Shown here: piece after piece, positions 33,340 to 38,826 of the stretch | Numbering within the stretch: the stretch's first letter is position 1 | How the letters are laid out: each line of letters begins with the position of its first letter | Assembly: GCA_002338605.1 (NCBI GenBank) | Contig: DDIP01000370.1 | Location: forward strand, 1-38,826 | DNA from: Proteobacteria bacterium UBA1847 | Lineage (GTDB): Bacteria > Pseudomonadota > Gammaproteobacteria > Steroidobacterales > Woeseiaceae | Length of the DNA: 38,826 nucleotides | Direction: 5' to 3' | Made by a program: the position numbers and the translations under genes | The notes under the pieces: generated by a model | Told to the model about the DNA's origin: nothing | What the model saw: the letters and a program-made list of their open reading frames with translations, nothing else | Database searches by the model: none

Positions 33340-34230
33340 CTAGTGGCGGTAGATGTCGGAAACGCGCTCGGCTTGCCGACGAAGCGCAGTACCGATTCCC
33401 GCCTCGTCGAACAATGCGTTGATCTCGCCCAGCCGTGGTGCGGCCGGTTGCAGCAGTTTTTCGATATTGTCCATCGGGGCGTCACAGGCGATTTCGGTCA
33501 GGCGCCGCGCCAGGTAAGCATCTTCGCGATGCGTGTCGAGTTTTGCAGCCAGTGTCCTGGCGCCTCGAACATTGACTTCGTGAATCCGGTCGAGATTTGC
33601 ATAGATCTGATCAAGGCTTTCGAAATGCTGCAACAATCCGACAGCAGTTTTCTTGCCGACGCCGGGAACACCCTTGATGTTGTCCACAGCATCACCGGCC
33701 AGCGCGAGAAAGTCGGCGATCTGTTCCGGTCGAACACCAAACGAGGCCGGAATTTGCTCATAGCGCAGCTTGCCCTTGCCGGCGAAATCCCAAAACACAT
33801 CTTCCTTGCCCAGCAGCTGTGTCAGGTCCTTGTCGCGGGTGACGATTGTGGAGGGTCTGCCGAGCCTTCGTCCGTGATGAACCAGCGTTCCAATCAGGTC
33901 GTCCGCCTCATACATCGGGCTGCTTTGCTCCATCAGACCGAGTGCACGAACAAAACGGCGGCACTGTTCAAACTGCCGTTTCAGCTCCGGGGGCGCAGGA
34001 TCCCGGTTGGCCTTGTAAGCAGGATATATCTCAGTGCGAAACGATTCGGTCATGCTCTCGTCGAACAGGATGGCCACATACTCCGGCGTGACCGTCTCCA
34101 TGAAGTCACCGAGAAAGCGGCAAAAACCGTACAGGGCATTGACCGGGTTGCCGTCCCCGTCGACCATGTCGTCCGGCATTGAGTAGTACGCCCGAAAGAC
34201 ATACACGCTCGCATCAATCAGATATTGCAT
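33340..34230 (-). CDS. 5'-3' exonuclease (FEN/PolA exonuclease-domain family)
   Basis: A 296-residue stand-alone flap endonuclease/5'-3' exonuclease. Metal-binding acids of the active site are all there: D6 (LIDAS), D57 (LFDESM), E108/D110/D111 (YEADD), D133/D135 (TRDKD) and D180/D183 (AGDAVDN), with the helix-3-turn-helix DNA-binding motif (KGVPGVGKKTA, 186-196). It is thus not the reduced ExoIX/Xni type that lacks part of this set. Probably removes flaps or RNA primers. Its ATG shares a base with the stop of the HNH gene (TGATG), implying coupled synthesis. Confidence 0.93.
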   Translation of the reverse strand: MQYLIDASVYVFRAYYSMPDDMVDGDGNPVNALYGFCRFLGDFMETVTPEYVAILFDESMTESFRTEIYPAYKANRDPAPPELKRQFEQCRRFVRALGLMEQSSPMYEADDLIGTLVHHGRRLGRPSTIVTRDKDLTQLLGKEDVFWDFAGKGKLRYEQIPASFGVRPEQIADFLALAGDAVDNIKGVPGVGKKTAVGLLQHFESLDQIYANLDRIHEVNVRGARTLAAKLDTHREDAYLARRLTEIACDAPMDNIEKLLQPAAPRLGEINALFDEAGIGTALRRQAERVSDIYRH

Positions 34231-34883
34231 CAGTCGTGAAAGTGGACCTCAACAATCTCCTCTCCGGTCGACAGGTGATCACTGAGTCTGGCATGCAGCG
34301 GGCTCGAGCGCGGAATGTGCGCGAGGAGGTATTGCATCTGGTCGACCAGGACCCGTCGACCTTTGAGATAAATATACTCTGCATAGTTAGGCGTAAACGG
34401 AACGGCGATTAACTGCATTGCTGCCTGCTCCGGCGTCCGCCCACCCTTGTAATTATTGCAGCGGCGGCATGCAGTCGCGACGTTGTTCCAGCGATCGCGA
34501 CCACCTTGTGAAACAGGAGTAATGTGATCCCGGGTCAAATCCCGGGTCAGATAGCGATTGCCGCAATACAGGCAAAGATTCGCATCTCGCTTGAAGAGCG
34601 TACGATTGTTCAATGGCGGCACATACTGATCGCGATTGCGCGATAGGCTTTGGCTGGTACCGTGCGTTGCAATGATGGAATTGACGTCAATACGACTGCG
34701 GCGACCGTCCAGGGACCGATGTCCGCCGAACACCGTATAAAGAAGTGTCCCGCAATCGTACGCAACCTGGTCGGAGTGATAGAGACGTACCGCGTCGCGA
34801 TAGTCAATCCACTCGAGTGGCATTCCGGCAACATCGGTCCTTAAGACCTGTTGCGAAATATCGGATGCGATTCCTGCGAGCAT
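34230..34883 (-). CDS. HNH endonuclease family protein
   Basis: A 217-residue protein with a C-terminal-of-centre HNH nuclease motif: zinc pair C104/C107 (CLYCG), catalytic D119-H120 (RDHITPVSQGGRD), Asn of the central helix (WNNVATA), and the second pair C139/C142 with NNYKGGRTP. The N-terminal ~85 residues are family-specific (VLRTDVAGMPLEWIDYRDAV, LYTVFGG). This HNH branch is common in proteobacterial chromosomes with no known substrate. Ribosome site AGGGGG ahead of the ATG. Directly coupled to the exonuclease gene; 39 bases after pntB on the same strand. Confidence 0.9.
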   Translation of the reverse strand: MLAGIASDISQQVLRTDVAGMPLEWIDYRDAVRLYHSDQVAYDCGTLLYTVFGGHRSLDGRRSRIDVNSIIATHGTSQSLSRNRDQYVPPLNNRTLFKRDANLCLYCGNRYLTRDLTRDHITPVSQGGRDRWNNVATACRRCNNYKGGRTPEQAAMQLIAVPFTPNYAEYIYLKGRRVLVDQMQYLLAHIPRSSPLHARLSDHLSTGEEIVEVHFHD

Positions 34884-34922
34884 GTTCGCCCCCTAAACGT
34901 ATGCCCTTGATTATGCCAAGGT

Positions 34923-36323
34923 TCAGAGCGCCTTCAATACCTCATCGAGTGTTTCTTTTGCATCGCCGAACAGCATTCGCGTGTTGTCTTTGAAGAACAA
35001 AGGATTCTGAACGCCGGCATAGCCTGTCGCCATGCTGCGTTTGAGCACGATGGTCGTTTCACCTTTCCAGCATTCGAGGACCGGCATGCCGGCTATCGGG
35101 CTGTCCGGATCAGTGAGCGCCGACGGGTTTACGATGTCGTTTGCGCCAATGACGACCGAAACATCGACATCAGGAAAGTCTTCGTTAATCTCGTCCATCT
35201 CAAAAACAATGTCATAAGGCACTTTGGCCTCGGCCAGCAGTACGTTCATGTGACCAGGCATGCGGCCGGCAACCGGGTGTATGCCGAATCGCACATTGAC
35301 CTTCTTCGCACGCAGGGCTTTGGTGATTTCATACACGGTATGCTGAGCCTGTGCGACGGCCATCCCGTAGCCCGGGATGATCATCACCTCTTTTGCGCCA
35401 GCGAGCAGTGCAGCGGTTTCCTGGGTATCGATCGGTACCACCTCACCCTGGTCTTCCGTGCTCCCGCCAGACGATGAGCCACCGCCCGTGCCGAACCCGC
35501 CGGCGATAACCGAAAGGAATTTTCGATTCATAGCCCGACACATGATGTAGCTCAGGATGGCACCACTGGAACCGACCAGTGCACCGGTAACGATCAGCAA
35601 ATCATTGCCGAGCATGAAGCCGGTTGCCGATGCGGCCCAGCCGGAGTAACTGTTCAGCATCGAAACAACGACGGGCATATCCGCACCACCGATCGCCATT
35701 ACCATGTGAATACCGAACAGCAATGCTATGACGGTCATGATGATGAGCGGTTCCATGCCACCGCCGGCTGCCGATTGCTGCACAAATTCGCGACCAAACC
35801 AGATTGCGCCAAGCAGCAACGCAAGATTCAGCCAGTGACGTGCAGGCAGCGTCAGCGGTTTACCACCGATGCGCCCGGATAATTTCCCGAAGGCGATGAC
35901 AGAACCCGCAAACGTGACTGCGCCGATCAGGATGCCGACATAGGTTTCAATGTCATGAATCGTCTGCTCGATACCACTGAAACCGCCGCCATGCCCCATG
36001 AAATTCGCGAACCCGACGGCAACAGCAGCAGCACCCACCAGGCTGTGCAGAATTGCGACCAGCTCCGGCATTTGTGTCATCTGGACACGCCGCGCCAGGA
36101 TAATGCCGATCGTACCGCCGACCAGTAACGCGAGAATCAGGTACGCGTAATTGGCCGTGACGTTGTCGCTCAGGACGGTCGCAAGCAACGCAATGGCCAT
36201 ACCGATGATGCCGTACCAGTTGCCACGTCGAGCCGTTTCCTGGTTGGAAAGCCCACCCAGTGCAAGAATAAAAAGAACCGTCGCAATGATGTACGACACG
36301 TTAACCACGCCTTCGTTAATCAT
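34923..36323 (-). CDS. pntB: NAD(P) transhydrogenase subunit beta
   Basis: A 466-residue membrane subunit of proton-translocating transhydrogenase, which uses the proton gradient to reduce NADP+ with NADH. About nine helices ([20 protein letters not shown] onward) form membrane domain dII, followed by a linker ([17 protein letters not shown]) and the NADP(H)-binding domain d[54 protein letters not shown] 36323 is preferred over the adjacent GTG because GAGG lies 5 bases before it. Seven bases after pntA; one transcription unit. Confidence 0.96.
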   Translation of the reverse strand: MINEGVVNVSYIIATVLFILALGGLSNQETARRGNWYGIIGMAIALLATVLSDNVTANYAYLILALLVGGTIGIILARRVQMTQMPELVAILHSLVGAAAVAVGFANFMGHGGGFSGIEQTIHDIETYVGILIGAVTFAGSVIAFGKLSGRIGGKPLTLPARHWLNLALLLGAIWFGREFVQQSAAGGGMEPLIIMTVIALLFGIHMVMAIGGADMPVVVSMLNSYSGWAASATGFMLGNDLLIVTGALVGSSGAILSYIMCRAMNRKFLSVIAGGFGTGGGSSSGGSTEDQGEVVPIDTQETAALLAGAKEVMIIPGYGMAVAQAQHTVYEITKALRAKKVNVRFGIHPVAGRMPGHMNVLLAEAKVPYDIVFEMDEINEDFPDVDVSVVIGANDIVNPSALTDPDSPIAGMPVLECWKGETTIVLKRSMATGYAGVQNPLFFKDNTRMLFGDAKETLDEVLKAL

Positions 36324-36330
36324 CACGACC

Positions 36331-37863
36331 TCACTTCCGGAACATTTCGAGCATGCGGCGCGTCACAGCAAATCCGCCGGCAATATTGATTGCGGTAATG
36401 CCAACAGTCACCACCGCTATCCACATCAGGAGTTTGTCCGGCGCGCTGATCTGCAGGAGTGCGCCGATGATAATGATGCTCGAAATTGCATTGGTCACAC
36501 TCATCAGGGGCGTGTGTAATGCGGGAGAAACATTCCAGATCACCATGTAGCCAACGAAACAGGCAAGTACAAAAACGGTGAAATGATCCATGAATGACTG
36601 CGGTGCCACGGACCCCAGCCCGAGGAGTGCCAGCGCACCGATGATCATGCCAATCACCGGCCGGGCGACTGATGGCTTCGACGCTTCCTTGACCGGCATG
36701 GGCGGTGGTTCGGCTTTTTTCGGTGCAGCGGAAAGTTTGGGCGCGGGTGGCGGCCAGGTTGTCTCGCCGTCCTTGCAAACAGTCGCACCACGAACCACTT
36801 CGTCGTCGAAGTTGACAACGATGTTGCCGTCTTTTTCAGGCGTCATGTCCGTCAGCAGGTGACGGAGGTTGGTGGCATACAACTGGCTGGATTGTGCGGC
36901 CAATCTGCTCGGCAGATCGGTATAGCCAATGATCGAGACACCATTGCTTTCAACAATGCGATCGGCTTCGGTAAGCTCGCAGTTGCCGCCCTGCTCGGCC
37001 GCAAGGTCGACAATGACGCTGCCGTTCTTCATCGAGTGAACCATGTCCGCAGTAATCAATTTGGGTGCAGGCTTTCCGGGTATCAGCGCCGTCGTGATGA
37101 TGATGTCGACTTCTTTTGCCTGGGCGGCGAACAGCGCCATTTCCGCCTCGATGAACTCCTTGCTCATCGTCTTCGCGTAACCGCCTTCGCCGGACCCATC
37201 TTCGTCACCCTCGAAGTCGAGCATCAGGAATTCGGCGTCCATACTCTCGACCTGCTCTTTGACTTCGGGCCGCGTATCGAAAGCCCGGACTATGGCTCCC
37301 ATACTCTTTGCCGCGCCGATAGCCGCAAGACCGGCAACGCCTGCTCCAATGACCATGACTTTCGCGGGCGGGACCTTGCCGGCTGCGGTGATCTGACCTG
37401 TGAAGAATCGCCCGAAATGCTGCGCGGCCTCGACGACCGCCCGGTAGCCCGCGATATTCGCCATCGAACTGAGAGCATCCATTTTCTGGGCGCGTGAAAT
37501 TCTCGGTACGCTGTCCATCGCCATAACCGTCGCGCCGCTCGCCGTGAGCTTCTTCAGCAGATCAGGGTTCTGCCCTGGCCACAGGAAGCTGATCAGCGTC
37601 TGTCCGGCGCGCAGCTTGCCGGCTTCACCGCCCTCGGGGGCGCGAACCTTGAGAATGATGTCAGCCTTCGCCCAGATATCACCTGCATCGACCAGCTCGC
37701 AGCCGGCGTCTTTGTAGGCGTCGTTGGAGTAGCTTGCTTCTTTGCCGGCGTCATTTTCGACAGCAACACTGAAACCCAGCTTGATTAGCTGCGCGGCAAC
37801 CTCAGGCGTCGTTGCGACACGCCGTTCGCCCGCATGGATTTCTTTCGGTACACCAATTCTCAT
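36331..37863 (-). CDS. pntA: NAD(P) transhydrogenase subunit alpha
   Basis: A 510-residue subunit in the single-chain (E. coli-like) form. NAD(H)-binding dI domain: [43 protein letters not shown] (Rossmann glycines), [14 protein letters not shown]; then a proline/alanine-rich linker and four helices of the membrane domain at the C-terminus ([13 protein letters not shown] onward). Start at 37863 chosen for its GGAGGGG site and family length. With pntB it supplies NADPH, which matches the need of the gltBD product. Confidence 0.96.
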   Translation of the reverse strand: MRIGVPKEIHAGERRVATTPEVAAQLIKLGFSVAVENDAGKEASYSNDAYKDAGCELVDAGDIWAKADIILKVRAPEGGEAGKLRAGQTLISFLWPGQNPDLLKKLTASGATVMAMDSVPRISRAQKMDALSSMANIAGYRAVVEAAQHFGRFFTGQITAAGKVPPAKVMVIGAGVAGLAAIGAAKSMGAIVRAFDTRPEVKEQVESMDAEFLMLDFEGDEDGSGEGGYAKTMSKEFIEAEMALFAAQAKEVDIIITTALIPGKPAPKLITADMVHSMKNGSVIVDLAAEQGGNCELTEADRIVESNGVSIIGYTDLPSRLAAQSSQLYATNLRHLLTDMTPEKDGNIVVNFDDEVVRGATVCKDGETTWPPPAPKLSAAPKKAEPPPMPVKEASKPSVARPVIGMIIGALALLGLGSVAPQSFMDHFTVFVLACFVGYMVIWNVSPALHTPLMSVTNAISSIIIIGALLQISAPDKLLMWIAVVTVGITAINIAGGFAVTRRMLEMFRK

Positions 37864-37937
37864 CAAAGCCCCTCCGATTGAACTGCGGCAGTTTAACGGA
37901 GTGGCGGAAGCGGTACAAAACAATTGTCCGAAACTAT

Positions 37938-38417
37938 TTACGCGCCATCGCGTGGCTTGGCTCTTGGTCGATCCTTCAGGCGATCTCGCAGACGCTGGCG
38001 TTGCTCCGGCGTCATTTGCTGATATCGATCTCGCATCATCTGTCGCCGTTCCTTGTTAAGGCGACGAAATTGATTATAGTTGTCGCGAATCCGGCGCTGT
38101 TCATCGACCGGCAGGTCTCGAAAAATCTCGTAGCGTTCGCGAATCAGCTCTTTCCGATCACTCGAAAGGCGACGCCAGCTCTCGAACCGATCTCTTGCCT
38201 GATTACGCTGATCGGGCGTCATGCCAGCCCAGTGCTCCGCGCCACGCGCCAGACGCTCACGTCGCTCGGCCGGCAATGAGGTCCATTCATCAGAGAATTG
38301 CGCCAGCACTTCCTGCTGCGATGCACTTAGATTTTCCCACGCAATGTCGTCCTCAGCCTGTATGCCCGGGCTCAGAAACAGCAAGCAAAAAATAGCGATG
38401 ATGTGTCTAGCTTTCAT
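37938..38417 (-). CDS. DUF3106 family periplasmic protein
   Basis: A 159-residue protein with a signal peptide ([21 protein letters not shown]) and a mature region of short, charged helices repeating about every 21-22 residues: [86 protein letters not shown]. This is the DUF3106 pattern, found in many proteobacteria next to an extracytoplasmic sigma/anti-sigma pair; function unknown, though the repeats resemble CpxP/Spy-like LTxxQ helices. ATG 38417 follows GGAG at 8 bases and overlaps the small gene upstream by 11 bases. Confidence 0.85.
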   Translation of the reverse strand: MKARHIIAIFCLLFLSPGIQAEDDIAWENLSASQQEVLAQFSDEWTSLPAERRERLARGAEHWAGMTPDQRNQARDRFESWRRLSSDRKELIRERYEIFRDLPVDEQRRIRDNYNQFRRLNKERRQMMRDRYQQMTPEQRQRLRDRLKDRPRAKPRDGA

Positions 38418-38640
38418 CTTTGGTCTCCGTCGACTCTTCACCTTCCGGTACGGGTTCGATCCGTTTCTTGTTGTCCGCCACGTTGTCGTCTTCCAGTAGC
38501 AGCCATTCCTCATCCGACGCTTCCCACATGCCGAGATACTCCAGAAAATCCATATCCGGCATCTCCTCGTCGGCCAGTGCATCGACCGTTGCAAACAGCG
38601 CAAGCGCGCACATCAACGAGCAAAGCGTGTCGTTAGCCAA
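38407..38640 (-). CDS. Small secreted or membrane-tethered acidic protein
   Basis: A 77-residue protein from a TTG start at 38640 (or ATG at 38613, 68 residues). A hydrophobic N-terminal signal (CSLMCALALFATVDALA) leads to an acidic region: MPDMDFLEYLGMWEASDEEWLLLE and a Glu-rich tail. The order membrane protein - small acidic exported protein - DUF3106 protein recurs in gammaproteobacteria, but none has a defined job. The start overlaps the upstream stop (TTGGCTAA) and the end overlaps DUF3106, so all three are coupled. Confidence 0.72.
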   Translation of the reverse strand: MANDTLCSLMCALALFATVDALADEEMPDMDFLEYLGMWEASDEEWLLLEDDNVADNKKRIEPVPEGEESTETKDES

Positions 38641-38826
38641 GATCGCCGTTGCCCTCCAGCTCCTGGGTCGCCAGCCAGCTGTAGAACTCGAGATCCTCGA
38701 ACATTTCGATGCTTTCCTCGCTCAGCAATATTTCCAGGTCTGTCACCGGCTCACCGGAAAAATCGACTTCGGCTGGCCCGCGAAATGCGAATACGGCCAG
38801 CAAGACCGCCGCGGCAAGGCCGCTCG
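38633..38826 (-). CDS. C-terminal end of a membrane protein (partial, anti-sigma-like?)
   Basis: A reading frame entering from beyond the window edge and ending at 38633. Its 63 or so visible residues are a hydrophobic helix (SGLAAAVLLAVFAF) followed by a short acidic tail with DLEILLSEESIEMFEDLEFYSWLA. An anti-sigma factor or a small DUF protein with one helix would fit the position ahead of DUF3106 genes, but the diagnostic N-terminal part is outside the window. Identity therefore open. Confidence 0.55.
   Translation of the reverse strand, partial: SGLAAAVLLAVFAFRGPAEVDFSGEPVTDLEILLSEESIEMFEDLEFYSWLATQELEGNGDLG

Noticed and set aside
33061..34182. 373-codon plus-strand open frame across the kinase and exonuclease genes
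   Set aside because: Composition is that of a reverse-strand shadow; both minus-strand genes have complete catalytic motifs.
36323..36778. Minus-strand frame within pntA ending near pntB
   Set aside because: Out of frame with pntA, no membrane or domain features; pntA is intact and full length.

Overview
This window reads as chromosome from a moderately GC-rich, respiring gammaproteobacterium, most likely marine. Two gene orders point there: radC-rpmB-rpmG-mutM next to coaD/rsmD, and rsmD facing ftsY-ftsE-ftsX-rpoH as in enterobacteria. A cbb3-oxidase assembly cluster, a class GN (marine proteobacterial) sortase system and a PntAB transhydrogenase agree with this. A Woeseiales/Chromatiales-like lineage would fit, but that is an impression from gene content and was not tested. 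Genes are densely packed on both strands, with many 1-17 bp overlaps. I found no insertion sequences, phage genes, CRISPR arrays, rRNA or tRNA.

Layout: (1) 1-1163, end of a cbb3 oxidase maturation operon (ccoI end, ccoS, a TauE/SafE-family gene). (2) 1164-4543, a decayed gene start, then radC, rpmB, rpmG, a terminator and mutM, facing coaD and rsmD. (3) 4573-8227, ftsY-ftsE-ftsX and rpoH; the rpoH leader carries a perfect CIRCE (HrcA operator) inverted repeat, then a strong terminator. (4) 8236-13798, a DUF3465 gene, an OmpA-like lipoprotein, a divergent DUF962 protein, a glutaryl-CoA-dehydrogenase-like enzyme and two tail-overlapping MATE transporters. (5) 13898-19390, a dedicated proteobacterial sortase module: class GN sortase and its VIT/VWA surface substrate on one strand, and a response regulator plus histidine kinase divergently on the other. 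(6) 19375-25235, gltB-gltD. (7) 25476-34883, accessory and housekeeping genes: two small lipoproteins, DUF924, a third MATE pump, a FadI-like thiolase, ferrochelatase, a two-module VOC protein, a fructosamine-kinase-like protein and a coupled HNH/5'-3' exonuclease pair. (8) 34923-37863, pntA-pntB. (9) 37938-38826, an envelope operon with a DUF3106 protein, running off the window.

The genes with the clearest shared job are the sortase module (a two-component system apparently controlling display of one VWA-domain surface protein), FtsY/FtsE/FtsX (membrane targeting and division), and GltBD plus PntAB (NADPH-linked nitrogen and redox metabolism). The points most worth following are the HrcA operator in front of rpoH, the carbohydrate-binding-like sensor region of the sortase kinase, the atypical sorting signal of the sortase substrate, the HNH/flap-nuclease gene pair, the DUF962 protein without its histidine ligands, and the radC gene whose 5' end abuts a gene remnant.
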